64,000 nucleotides of DNA. Origin: Mya arenaria (taxonomy: Eukaryota; Mollusca; Bivalvia; Myida; Myidae). The DNA is taken from the NCBI RefSeq assembly GCF_026914265.1, contig NC_069125.1, forward strand, positions 74,277,546-74,341,545, written 5' to 3'. The position numbers and the translations under genes are program-made. Every line of letters starts with the position of its first letter. Positions within the stretch are counted from its first letter, which is position 1. This document shows, piece by piece, positions 12,641 to 25,400 of the stretch. The notes under the pieces are model-generated. The model ran no database searches. It was not told the origin of the DNA and saw nothing but the letters and a program-made list of their open reading frames with translations.

Positions 12641-13030
12641 TGTTTGCACTAAAAACGAGCGAATAATAAACTATTAAAAATAATATCAAAGACCTTTTTC
12701 TCAGCAAACCGGAAATTGAAAATTGACAGCTACGTCATCAGCTATAACTACGCGTGAGGGGCGTACCACGGGTAGCGGCGTAAATAACACCCTTTTCAAA
12801 AAGGGGATAAATAAGAAAATAAATTAAAATACAAATAAAACTCCGAAAATAAGCATAAAAGAAACAGAAAAGTTGTTTATTTCATTGTAAGATCGTATTT
12901 GATTTCACTCGATTCATAGAAAAACTATATTTTCACTTGTGGCGAACCACTCGTGAAAATATGTTTTTCTATGACACTCGTGAAATAAAATACGATCTTA
13001 CACTGAAATAAACAAATATCCTCTATATCA
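12640..13030. repeat. palindromic dispersed element, copy 1
   Basis: 12870-13013 forms a long imperfect hairpin. 'tttatttcattgtaagatcg' and 'catagaaaaactatattttc' on the left are mirrored by 'gaaaatatgtttttctatg' and 'cgatcttacactgaaataaa' on the right, with about 20 bp between the arms. The preceding 'aaaactccgaaaataagcat' and 'ttgacagct' segments recur in the same order at 43590-43850. Confidence 0.75.
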
Positions 13031-13189
13031 TCTGCGAACAACAACATAAATATACAAACCATCTATTGAAACAGCATGTTCGTGATCGCTATCAAAATGC
13101 TGTTGAATATCGTTAATGAAAAAAGAAACAAGAAACGCCGCAATGCGACGAAACCAGGTTTTTAATGATTGACAGAAGAACTTCAGCCT

Positions 13190-15787
13190 GTGTCTGTTTT
13201 TCTATTTTTAGTAACAGTGACCTTGACCCTAGGAACCCCAAATGCAATCCATTGAAAGGTATCCATAAACTCTTCTTTTAAACCAAGTTGGGTCAGGATA
13301 TGTTATGTCAACCCTAACACAGTTATTCAGTTTCAACCATTTTTCTATTTTTAGTAACAGTGACCTTGACCTTGAATCTAGGGAGCCCAAACGCAATCCC
13401 ATGAAAGGTGTCAATAAACTCGTCCTTTATACCTGGTTTAGTCAAGATGTGTTGACCCTGATTAAAGTTATTCAGTTTCAACTATTTTTCTATTTTTAGT
13501 AACAGTGACCTTGACCTTGACCCTAGGGACCCCAAACACAATCCATGAAAGTATCCATAAACTCTTCCTATATACCAAGTTTGGTCAAGATATGTAAACC
13601 CTAACTAAAGATATTCAGTTTCAACTGTTTTTCTATTTTTAGTAACAGTGACCTTGACCCTAGGGACCCCAAACACAATTCCATGAAAGGTACCAATTAA
13701 CTCTTTCTATAGACCAAGTTTGGTCAAGATATGTCAACCCTTACTAAAGTTATTCAGTTTCAACTGTTTTTCGATTTTTAGTAAAAGTGACCTTGACCTT
13801 GAACCTAGGGCCCCCAAACGCAATCCCATGAAAGGACTCCATCAACTCTTCCTATAGACCAAGTTTAGTCAAGATATGTCATCCCTAACTAAAGTTATTC
13901 AGTTTCAACCGTTTTTCTATTTTTAGTAACAGTGACCTTTACCTTGACCCTAGGGACCCCAAACGCAAACCCATGAAAGGTCTCCATAAACTCTTCTTAA
14001 AGACCAAGTTTAGTCAAGATATGTCATCCCTTACTTAAGTTATTCAGTTTCAACCGTTTTTCTATTTTTAGTTACAGTGACCTTGACCTTGACCCTGGGG
14101 ACCCCAAACGCAATCCCATGAAAGGTCTCCATAAACTCTTCCTATAGACCAAGTTTAGTCAAGATATGTTATTCCTAACTAAAGTTATTCAGTTTTAACC
14201 GGTTTTTCTATTTTTAGTAACAGTGACCTTGACCTTGACCCAAGGGATCCAAAATGCAATCCCATGAAAGGTCTCCATAAACTCTTCCTATAGACCAAGT
14301 TTAGTCAAAATATGTCATCCCTAACTAAATATATTCAGTTTCAACCGTTTTTCTATTTTTAATAACAGTGACCTTGACCTTGACCCTAGGGACCCTACAC
14401 GCAATCCAATGAAAGGTACCCATAAACTCTTTCTATAGACCAAGTTTGGTCAAGATATGTTATTCCTAACTAAAGTTATTCAGTTTTAACCAGTTTTTCT
14501 ATTTTTAGTAACAGTGACCTTGACCTTGACCCAAGGGATCCAAAATGCAATCCCATGAAAGGTCTCCATAAACTCTTCCTATAGACCAAGTTTAGTCAAA
14601 ATATGTCATCCCTAACTAAATATATTCAGTTTCAACCGTTTTTCTATTTTTAGTAACAGTGACCTTGACCTTGAATCTAGGGAGCCCAAACGCAATCCCA
14701 TGAAAGGTGTCAATAAACTCTTCCTTTATACCTGGTTTAGTCAAGATGTGTTGACCCTGATTAAAGTTATTCAGTTTCAACTATTTTTCTATTTTTAGTA
14801 ACAGTGACCTTGACCTTGACCCTAGGGACCCCAAACACAATCCATGAAAGTATCCATAAACTCTTCCTATATACCAAGTTTGGTCAAGATATGTAAACCC
14901 TAACTAAAGATATTCAGTTTCAACTGTTTTTCTATTTTTAGTAACAGTGACCTTGACCCTAGGGACCCCAAACACAATTCCATGAAAGGTACCAATTAAC
15001 TCTTTCTATAGACCAAGTTTGGTCAAGATATGTCAACCCTTACTAAAGTTATTCAGTATCAACTGTTTTTCGATTTTTAGTAAAAGTGACCTTGACCTTG
15101 AACCTAGGGCCCCCAAACGCAATCCCATGAAAGGACTCCATCAACTCTTCCTATAGACCAAGTTTAGTCAAGATATGTCATCCCTAACTAAAGTTATTCA
15201 GTTTCAACCGTTTTTCTATTTTTAGTAACAGTGACCTTTACCTTGACCCTAGGGACCCCAAACGCAAACCCATGAAAGGTCTCCATAAACTCTTCTTAAA
15301 GACCAAGTTTAGTCAAGATATGTCATCCCTTACTTAAGTTATTCAGTTTCAACCGTTTTTCTATTTTTAGTTACAGTGACCTTGACCTTGACCCTGGGGA
15401 CCCCAAACGCAATCCCATGAAAGGTCTCCATAAACTCTTCCTATAGACCAAGTTTAGTCAAGATATGTTATTCCTAACTAAAGTTATTCAGTTTTAACCG
15501 GTTTTTCTATTTTTAGTAACAGTGACCTTGACCTTGACCCAAGGGATCCAAAATGCAATCCCATGAAAGGTCTCCATAAACTCTTCCTATAGACCAAGTT
15601 TAGTCAAAATATGTCATCCCTAACTAAATATATTCAGTTTCAACCGTTTTTCTATTTTTAATAACAGTGACCTTGACCTTGACCCTAGGGACCCTACACG
15701 CAATCCAATGAAAGGTACCCATAAACTCTTTCTATAGACCAAGTTTGGTCAAGATATGTCAACCCTTACTAAAGTTATTCAGTTTCA
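13190..15787 (+). repeat. satellite array, ~144-bp monomers in a ~1.3-kb higher-order repeat
   Basis: About 18 monomers, each containing 'ctatttttagtaacagtgac', 'aatcccatgaaagg' and 'tagaccaagtttggtcaaga'. The marker 'ttgaatctagggagcccaaa' occurs near 13371 and again near 14670, an offset of 1299 bp or nine monomers. Monomer variants follow in the same order after each, so nine-monomer blocks were copied as units. Every monomer carries TGACCTTGA, often as overlapping direct repeats TGACCTTGACCTTGAC. The array begins after 'aaaccaggttt' (13154) and ends in a GC-rich junction. Confidence 0.93.
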
Positions 15788-15830
15788 TAGGTGAGTTTGA
15801 CGCCGCCCGGCCGCGCGCCCGCCCGCCCGA

Positions 15831-15883
15831 ACAACGACGTTCGTCGTTGTAATAACCAGGTTTCGCTATGTGAAAACCTGGTT
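15831..15883. repeat. twin hairpins at the satellite edge
   Basis: acaacgacgttcgtcgttgt (15831-15850) is a near-perfect palindrome. aaccaggttt...aaaacctggtt (15854-15883) is a 10-11 bp stem with a 9-bp loop. They follow a C/G-rich patch (15803-15829) that marks the end of the satellite. 'accaggttt' also appears at the left edge of the array (13154), so these may be terminal structures of the array-carrying element. Confidence 0.6.
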
Positions 15884-15884
15884 A

Positions 15885-16660
15885 ATAAAAGTGGCGATAT
15901 TGGTTCCCCTTGTTTCACACCCATATGGCTTTCAAAGAAATCAGTATACTCTGCATTTACTCATTCACATGAAGACACGACATCATATTTTTTTCGGACC
16001 ATTTAATTGATTCTGCAAGACACGCCGTAAGGGATAAGTTTATGCCAAATACCATTTCGATAGACAACATCAAACGCCCTACGAGAATCAACAAAAGCAC
16101 AGTACTTTCATTTATCATTGGTTATAACTTTGTTTGTACTAGACTATGAATTAAATATACAGAAGTACTAGGTTTTCCTCTAAAGCCATATTAATACCCT
16201 GACAGCAACCTATTATTGTCAGCCTAATATCTAGAATAATTTAATATAATTTCGAAAACATAATGGTGAAGGTAATGCCTCTGTGGTTATTTACAATGTG
16301 TAGGTTACCTTTCATAGGTACAGGGACAAAAATACACTTTGAACAACTTGAAGGATATAAACAATAGGAATACATATAGTTTAATAATTTGCATAACATT
16401 GGAGCAAATGTGTTTCATACTAGTATTTAATAATTCCGGAGATAACCGTACCACTTCTTTTACCTCGTTTCCGACTTTCAATAACTTAAGTAACTTCCTC
16501 AATATCAACCTATTTGTCTAATTGCTTCTCATTTATAACATTTACAACCTTTTCAATGTCTAAAACAACTCTTGCAAATTCAACATCGCTGAATAACGTA
16601 CCATCACAATACAAATGATTTAAGCTTGTCTTAGCTTTCTGTAAGTCAAACGAAAGTCCC
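15885..16660 (-). mobile_element. degenerate LINE reverse transcriptase
   Basis: On the minus strand, CAFVDSRRAFDVVYRNGIWHKL (about 16060-16120) and, further on, SHMGVKQGEPISPLLL (about 15890-15940) are classic LINE RT motifs. An upstream segment (16305-16508) resembles the region before them. Several stops interrupt the frame. The same 'VYRNGIW' family motif is in the LINE at 55.7-56.3 kb. Confidence 0.75.
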
Positions 16661-17620
16661 GTCGAACTTGTTTACATTCCTGGTAAAACCATGGAGTTTT
16701 GTGTTAACTGTGGAGCAGTTGATACAGTATTGACCATTTTTGAGAAGACCGTTTCGTTCGTAACGGAACATGCTCACACACTAACAAAGTGTACTACACA
16801 GCACCAAGTAATGCTATGCAGAGCATAATATAGCAAAACGCGATATGCTCTGTTTCAACACCTTAAGTTTGAAACATGTGTATCCATACTACCCTCTGCT
16901 TTAAACATACATTCCAGTCTGTGAATTTGACATATTATATCTTTGTGCATACTGATCTTTTGTTATTGACCTTCGATTAAGGTCTCCTATCGATGTTATC
17001 TATACAATATCTTTAAAGTGAGTTCTTAAGAGTGTAAGGTTGTTTGCAACAAACATAGACCCATGAATGTCAAAAATTATATTTTGTGGTTGATATCAAA
17101 GTTTGCATCTCCACATTTTTAATGCAATTCAGTAATTGTTGTATATTAACAACAACGTGCACTGAATTAACAATTTATTTCATGAAACAAAAAAACAGAG
17201 ATACTCGAGCTGAAGTTTTATCTTAAAACATATTTTGTATGAATGTACATACCGATTGATGATTAGATCATATTTTATTTAAGTTACATATTATATACGA
17301 AATCATTCGATTGATATACACATAACTTTAATACGCTTCGCGAAGAAGCCGAATTTTGAGTACTTTCCACTCATCTTGATGAATAAAACAGTCGATCGTG
17401 TGAAACGCTTACCACAGCCATATTTATACAAAAATATGCCCAACTCTTTCACACATGAATTAATAACTCACGGGTAATAACCGAATTAAGCCTTCGGCAT
17501 ATTATTGAATCACTCCCCAAGTTATTGCGCGTAATGGTGTATGTAATTATGGGAATATTATACTATCGAAACGAAACGCATAGTATATAAGGACCCCAGT
17601 GGATGCACTTGTCGTTTGAC
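16660..17620. other. no gene recognised
   Basis: AT-rich stretch with no coding or repeat signal that I can support. It borders the 20-bp minisatellite. Confidence 0.45.
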
Positions 17621-17625
17621 TTCTC

Positions 17626-18390
17626 AAATGATAGGTTGACTACCTGAATGATGGGGCGCCTGCTTGAATGACGGATCGGCGACTTGTATGATTGATCGGC
17701 TACATGTTTGATTAGTCGGCTACATGTATGATTGATCGGCTACATGTATGATTGATCGGCGACTTTTATGATTAATCGGCTACATGTTTGATTTGTCTGC
17801 TACATGTATGATTGATCGGCTACTTGTATGATGAGTCGGCTACTTGTATGATGGGTCAGATACTTGTATGATGGGTCGGCGGCTTGTATGATGAGTCGGC
17901 TACGGTTATGATTGGTCGGCTATTTGTATGATGGGTCGGCTACTTGTATGATGGGTCGGCTACTTGTATGATGGGTCGGCTACTTGTATGATGGGTCGGC
18001 TATTTGTATGATGGGTCGGCTACTTATATGATGGGTCGGCTACTTATTTGATGGATCGGTTACTTGTATGATGGGTTGGCTATTTGTATGATGGGTCGGC
18101 TACTTATATGATGGATCGGTTACTTGTATGATGGATCGGCAACTTGTATGATGGGTTGGCTATTTTTATGATGGGTCGGCTATTTGTATAATGGGTCGGT
18201 TACTTGTATGATGGGTGGGCGGTTGGTGTGATGAGTCGGCTACGTGTATGATGGATCGGCTATTTGTATGATGGATCGGCAACTGGTATGATGGGTCGGC
18301 TATTTGTATGTCGGGTCGGCTACTTATATGAAGACCGGCTACTTGTATGATGGATCAGCTACTTGTATGATGGATCGGCTACTTGTATCG
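17626..18390 (+). repeat. 20-bp minisatellite, about 38 copies
   Basis: Tandem copies of cggctacttgtatgatgggt with frequent variants (gatcggctacatgtatgatt on the left, more homogeneous in the centre). There are no spacers, so it is not a CRISPR. The last unit runs straight into the ATG of the pseudogene's first exon at 18391. Confidence 0.95.
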
Positions 18391-19299
18391 ATGGTGCTAA
18401 CGATCATGCGCGTTATCCTGAAATTCCATGGTCTCGGTGAGTTATTTATTACCCGTTACACATACCTGAAAAGGTCTAACAACGTAAGAAATAGTTAAAA
18501 CATATTCAACAATTGATTAATTTTGTTTTTTATTGTTGGCATGTCTGTTTATATTTCACTTGCATAGAACATGAAATACGATTCTGGCCCATGTTGTCCG
18601 ACGTAGTCATTCCGGCTTAATATTCGCTACCTAACTTCCTCTTCGATTTTTTTACCAGACTTCCGCACAATTCCTATGGGCATACCAGTTTGTACAAATC
18701 CATAAACAGCAATGTTATACCTTTCCCTTCAGACATATAGTGTTTCTTATTAATTTTTTACAAAATCTCTTCGAATTTGCCAATGTTTATATGAATAGTA
18801 TATCGAACTGCCAGGTCGCATTATTCAGTTTGTAATTGACCTTTAAAAAGTCAATTTATGACCAAGTGTCTGTATAATATAATAAGTTTATGGTGAATTA
18901 GGATAATATATGTAATAAATCTTATTGCTACTGTAACATCAGAGTCAGAACATTTTCCAGTCAGTATACCAGGCAGATTTTAAAGCCTATTTTGAATGTA
19001 TTCTCTGAAAGGTGTGCTTCTCAATAATATGTAAGGAATATGTTTCATACTTAAAATAATGCGCCTTTCTTCATTTGGTTTTCAACGTGAGCGCGGTAAA
19101 GCTCTGGCCAGGCATATAGCAGACGACCTAGCTTTCCTCCTGGAGGACAGGGAAGCCTAGCATGCCTGACCTAATTGGATCGGATATGACGGCTACAGAA
19201 GACGTTGTGAGTAGCCGAGGCCTAGTCGGGTGATCAGATCGACATCCAGAAGGAGGTCCAATATCTGCAGGACCTGACTGACTAACAAATGGCGAACAG
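18391..19299 (+). pseudogene. inactivated paralogue of gene 1 (exons 1 and 2)
   Basis: 18391-18436 encodes MVLTIMRVILKFHGL and ends G/GTGAGTT in phase 1. It matches the second half of gene 1 exon 1 in sequence, donor and phase. 19075-19299 matches gene 1 exon 2: GFQRERGKALARHIADDLAF aligns with GIPYERGEALAMQIADELAD. The 3' end matches too and stops at a CAG/GTAG donor. The acceptor that is ttcag in gene 1 is ttcat here. A stop follows REA, about 29 codons in, and the exon is 34 bp shorter. No terminal exon was found; the 51-bp minisatellite begins 55 bp later. Homology is read directly; loss of function is inferred. Confidence 0.65.
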
Positions 19300-19354
19300 G
19301 TAGAATGAAAATTGAAAAAAAATGTGTCTTTGTATGTATCAAGGTGTTGGTTCA

Positions 19355-21150
19355 CGACATCCAATGTATTCATATTAAGACAATAATGACCCAGCGAGAC
19401 TAAGGAACATTCAATGTATTCATATAAAGACAATAATGACCCAAATGAGAACAAGGAACAACATTCAATGTATTCATTTAAAGATAAAAATGACCCAAAC
19501 AATGTATTTATATAACGTTTGTAATGACCCAAACGAGACCAGGGAACATTCAATTTTCTAGTATTCAAATAACGACTGTAATGACCCAAACGAGACCAAG
19601 GAGCATATATTGTATTCATATAACGACTGTTATAACCCAAACGAGACCAAGGAACATATATTGTATTCATACAACGACTGTAATGACCCAAACGAGACCA
19701 AGAAACGTATATTGTATTCATATAACGACTGTAATGACCCAAACGAGAACAGGGAACATGTATTGTATTCATATAACGACTGTAATGACCCAAACGAGAC
19801 CAAGGAACGTATATTGTATTCATATAACGACTGTAATGACCCAAACGAGGCCAAGGAACGTATATTGTATTCATATAACGACTGTTATGACCCAAACGAG
19901 ACCAAGGAACGTATATTGTATTCATATAACGACTGTTATGACCCAAACGAGACCAGGGAACATATACTGTATTCATATAACGACTGTAATGACCCAAACG
20001 AGACCAAGTAACATATACTGTATTCATATAACGACTGTAATGACCCAAACGAGACCAAGGAACGTATATTGTATTCATATAACGACTGTAATGACCCAAA
20101 CGAGACCAAGGAACGTATATTGTATTCATATAACGACTGTAATGACCCAAACGAGACCAAGGAACGTATATTGTATTCATATAACGACTGTAATGACCCA
20201 AACGAGACCAAGGAACATATACTGTATTCATATAACGACTGTAATGACCCAAACGAGACCAAGGAACGTATATTGTATTCATATAATGACTGTTATGACC
20301 CAAACGAGACCAAGGAACATATATTGTATTCATATAACGACTGTAATGACCCAAACGAGGCCAAGGAACGTATATTGTATTTATATAACGACTGTTATGA
20401 CCCAAACGAGACCAAGGAACACATACTGTATTCATATCACGACTAAAATGACCCAAACGAGACCAAGGAACGTATACTGTATTCATATAACGACTGTTAT
20501 GACCCAAACGAAACCAAGGAACGTATATTGTATTCATATAACGACTGTTATGATCCAAACGAGATCAAGGAACATATACTGTATTCATATCACGACTATA
20601 ATGACCCTAACGAGAACAGGGAACATATACTGTATTCATATAACGACTATAATGACCCAAACGAGAACAAGGAACATATACTGTATTCATATAACGACTA
20701 TAATGACCCAAACGAGAACAAGGAACATATACTATATTCATATAACGACTGTAATGACCCAAACGAGGCCAAGGAACGTATATTGTATTTATATCACGAC
20801 TATAATGACCCAAACGAGAACAAGGAACATATACTGTATTCATATAACGACTATAATGACCCAAACGAGAACAAGGAACATATACTGTATTTATATAACG
20901 ACTGTAATGACCCAGATGAAACCAACGAAGATTTAATGTATTCATTTAACGACTGTAATGTCCCAAACGAGACCAAGGAACACATACTGTATTCATATCA
21001 CGACTGTAACGACACAAACAAGACCAAGGAACACATTCTGTATCCATATAAAGACTGTAATGACCAAAACGAGACCAAGGAACATATACTGTATTTATAT
21101 AATGATTATAATGACCCAGAAGAGACCAAGGAACATATACTACTGGATTA
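19355..21150 (+). repeat. 51-bp minisatellite, about 35 copies
   Basis: The unit reads aacgactgtaatgacccaaa / cgagaccaaggaacgtatat / tgtattcatat (51 bp). Because 51 is 17 codons and the unit is nearly stop-free, several frames on both strands stay open for hundreds of codons (units YNDCNDPNETKERILYS, MTQTRPRNVYCIHITTV and, on minus, GHYSRYMNTVYVPWSRL). Outer copies are more degenerate than central ones. I treat the long open frames as a by-product of unit length, not as genes. Confidence 0.95.
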
Positions 21151-21164
21151 CAACAAAACTATTT

Positions 21165-22468
21165 TTATTGTTTGATTTTAAATTGACTTGGGCTCCTTTA
21201 CGAACGGGAAACTTTATCAGCTACATAAACAACATTTGTTGATTAATGTTGAACTATTTATAACATTAAAGATCAGTTCAAAAGACAACACTGCGTATTC
21301 CATTAAACAGAAGTGCCCTATGGAAAATACCCGCTTACTTTCTACAGCACTGTTATAGAAGTAAGACGCTTACGTCATAAAATTCCCAAACAGGTTATGT
21401 CGCTTCAAATTCAGGCCGTACCAAATCGTTTCTATGTTTAGCGGACGGATAGGTTTGGGGCTTCACGATCGAAATTTTAAATGATCCACGATCTTGGCAC
21501 TATTTGATTCCAATGATCATATTTGAAATCATTTTACAATGGAAATTTATCATACAATTGAGAATGATCCAGAATGGACTATGCAGGCTCTGGTGTCTAT
21601 AGTCTACATAGGGTGTCACTCAATTAGTATAGGTCTATTTCGTGTGTGTATGTGTGTCTGCGGGACAGAGGGGTGGGGGGTGTTCGTTTGTTGTTGTTTT
21701 TCAGGATAGATAGATGGGTTTTCATACCATTACATACATTAGTACGAGACGTATGTTGTCGATCAATATGGTAGTTAAAAGTAGAGTGATTTGTAAAACA
21801 CTGCCATCGCATTTGTTAAAAAAATGCAACCATTATATGTAGTTTAAGATTATAACAAATGTGCCTTCTTGTATGTTTATGATTTTAATGATCGTTTAAG
21901 AGCTGTTCGACTATCATTGGGGCCTATAAACCCTAGTTTTTTACTATTAAATTGTATTAAGAACAGACGAAAAAAGACGTCTTTGTTTCAAATTTTGACC
22001 AACTATCTAAGTAGAATCCCTTTCAGATAAACTTTTTGAATTTTATGAAATGTTGACAGAAATTGCTACATTTTTAACACTGTTTTTTGCTCACATCAAA
22101 ACATATTCCACAGGTAAAGTAAGCAATTGTATTTAGAAATGACATAATACATCAGAATTGCCCAAAAAATGAGAATGACTAAAACTATTAAGGCTGAAAA
22201 ACTATGAAAGTAAAATAATGTGAAACTGTTCAATGGAGTGAAAAGATCGGAGTGATTTCAGTGTATCCGCGTTTAAAAGGGATAGTATTTAAATGATCTT
22301 TTTATGGTTCCCGATCGTCATTTCACCATAACACCAATCGGTTGATGCGAATCAGTATGAGTAATATATTCACTGAGGTTTTTAAAGCTTCCGTTTTGAA
22401 TTTAGTTTGTCACATTAATCCTGGTGTCACATTTGAATCATTGAAAATATATGTTCAAGTCAAATAAA
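21165..22468. other. upstream region of gene 2; locus duplication starts near 21775
   Basis: No gene is seen. From 'ttaaaagtagagtgatttgt' (about 21775) onward the sequence matches 37437 onward with scattered differences, marking the left edge of the duplicated peptide-gene locus. The first ~100 bp of this edge also appears at 31453-31557. It probably contains the gene 2 promoter. Confidence 0.6.
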
Positions 22469-25400
22469 ATGGATGGATCAAATACCCTTGTATTTCTTGG
22501 AACATTGTGTGGCTTAGTTGTGGGCAAGTATATTATAGATTAAGAAAGAAATATATACCATCTTTTTTTACAAAATGTTGTTTAAAATTTGCTGTTTAAC
22601 TGCTACAAAGTTTACTTACAATCTGTAGAGCTCTCACGGCTTGTGAAAGGTACAACACACACTTACCTTCCTTCTGTACGTGTTTTCATTTGCGTGAATT
22701 TTAAAACACAAATATTTTATCAGTTTCGTCTGAATTACAATTTGCGAGTTTAATGGAATAAAATGGATTTAAAAAGATTTTCCTATTTTTTAGGAGTCAA
22801 AGCCTTGTAATGTTATGAGAGTAGCTGATAGAACCTCTTCGCTCTCACCCCTTGAGTGCGGATCACGCAAATAGTTTTGCCCCGACAATATGTTTGCAAT
22901 GTCAAGTCAATGCTTAACGCTAAGTCTACTGTAGCTTATCGGATTTATAAGTCAAAACATTAAATTTACAATAATACAAATCCAGAAAAAGTTGGATCCT
23001 TAAACCATTTTGATAAAAAAAATGTTGAAGAATGGTGAATGGAATAGAGCTAAACAAAAATTGACACATTACTCCATATTTGCTCTTTACAATGAGTTTA
23101 TGGTTTATAATTAAGTTTAAGAAAAGGTTTGATGTTTTTTTCATATATTCTTAATTATGGATCATAATTTTTCGATTACCATCTAGTAAAAGACATCTAG
23201 TTAATTCATAGCACATTTATGGGATCAACACTGTCAAAAAATATCAACTTATCTGCGTTTTATGAATAGTTATGCAGGACTCAATGCAAGTTTAGCGAAG
23301 AAAATTGGCATCAACGATAAATTCTTTTGACAATACTATTTTGATTCATTTTTTACTCCCATTACCATTCTTTACATAAAGGATACTAATGATATTGACA
23401 TATAATTATTTGCGCTCCCTGATTTCTTCAATATATTGATCAAGTCTTCAATACAGTGTCCACTCTGTGTGCAACATTTATTTTCAAAGTCCTTTATTGA
23501 TACTATTATTAACAGTTTTATCGATCATGACACATTATTTATACATTAATATCTAACACCATTAACCAATTTATAATGAGCAATGGGTTCGAAGATCCTC
23601 TTGATTTTTTTATCTTGCTAAAGTATTGATCCCTGACAATGTCACAATGCTGATGCAAAACCTTGATGTAGTGTCCGTGACACAGACAACTTATTTTCAT
23701 AAAATTTTACTTTGCTATTCGAGGTTTATGTGGAGTTGATAACAAGAAGTGCAATACACCGAGGGTTATTTCCCAGTGTTATTTAGTTAAGGTACACTAA
23801 CTGATAACCAAAACAATACAAGCACATTGTTTATCATTTTGAATTTCTTATAAATTTCTAAAGATATAAATGAGAAATATTGCAAACGCAAACATGTCTA
23901 AAAAAAACCTGAAGCGTCTGACTAAAATCACTTTAGACTATGAAAAAGAGGATAAGGTACATAACTTCCTATGTAAAGTTAATACCATTGGAAGACGCTC
24001 ATGTTTTACCACAGTGCAACAAAGTTACTCAAAATACAATTGAAATGGTGAGAGCTTTTGTTTTTAAATTCATCACAAATAGAAGTCAACTGAATTGAAA
24101 ACTACCATATGCCTACTTTGTATTACCAGCCTGTCATTAACTTTAAAAACAATATCATGGCGGTTTAGTGAGCCGGAATGAGCGTAAATAAAGTCAAGGT
24201 TTCCATCGTTTATACCCCACGTGACCAAAAAAAGAACGACGACATTCTTCAGTTTTTTTCTGCAATATAAACTATATTCTGCACTTTAAACTTTGTGATT
24301 TTATGGCACTTTAAAATCGTTTACCTTAGTACAAACTTAAGTTAAGTTTTCATATAGAAGACAGTTTTGTTTGTCATCCCTCTAGCTAAGCCTGTTTTTT
24401 TTTTATCGCAGTGTGTGTAGGTACCAGTGGCATCAGTGGCACTAAAAATGACTTGATCAGGGATTTGGATGGAATGCTGGAAGGAGACGAGAAAAAGGCG
24501 GCAGATGGAGCCATCAGCCTTCACGATGAAGACACCATGGATCGGCTGGCGGCAATGCGGATGGCCCAGGCAACCGTGGGCGGCTCTTTATTCGGGGACA
24601 GAAGGGCGGGTCATGCGGAAGAAGAACCAAAAAGGTATATTCCAGGAGGGCCATAATGGCCCTACATCGCCTACCTGGGTAAATATTTAAACCTTTGTTT
24701 TTTTTTATGAGACTGAATGAGTTTAATAGTTTATGACAGTGCAACCAGGAATTAAACTGTGATCGAGTATTGTTAAATGTTGTAGTTGTTAAGGTCATCC
24801 AAGCAAAAAAGTAGGTCAAAATGTCACTGTAAAGGTAATCCGAGGACAAGATTGAAATTTGTTTACAAAACTAAAGACATGGTTTAAAACTCATCGCTGA
24901 AGCTTGAAAAATAAGAAAGTAGGTCAAATTTTCACAGTTTAGGCCATCCGAGGACAACATTAACAATTGTTTTTAAAACTATTCACATGGTCAATTTTTC
25001 ATGCTTCGAAATAAAAAAGTGAGTCAATACAGGTGGGGCCAGCTTTGACCTAGGGGCATAATTTGAAGAAAACTTGGTAGAGGGTTATCAAATAACATAA
25101 CATAACATAACATAATGTTTATTGTAGTACAAGGCCTCCGGCCCAAAATACAAATATCAGAGATTTACATAATAGTGGTGACAGAGTTATGCATATATAA
25201 GTAGTATAAATATAAAACTGTATAATACAAATATATCAGGAAAATATAACTATGATAGAAAACTATCGATCACGAATGAATTCCTCTCGAATAGCAAAAG
25301 CCTTTGCAATATAGTGTGCAACCAATATAACACTTCGCCTATTGTAGTCTGATAATAGTTTGTAAAACAAGTGAAGCGTTATCATTCTATTTTCAAGTTG

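Noticed and set aside
17626..18390. CRISPR-like array
   Set aside because: The 20-bp units are directly contiguous without spacers, and the context is eukaryotic; it is a minisatellite.
19128..20936. Very long open frames (476 codons minus, 470 plus, plus several overlapping ones) suggesting repetitive proteins
   Set aside because: All lie on the 51-bp minisatellite. A unit of 17 codons that is nearly stop-free opens several frames on both strands at once. There is no start context, no signal sequence and no unique flanking coding region.
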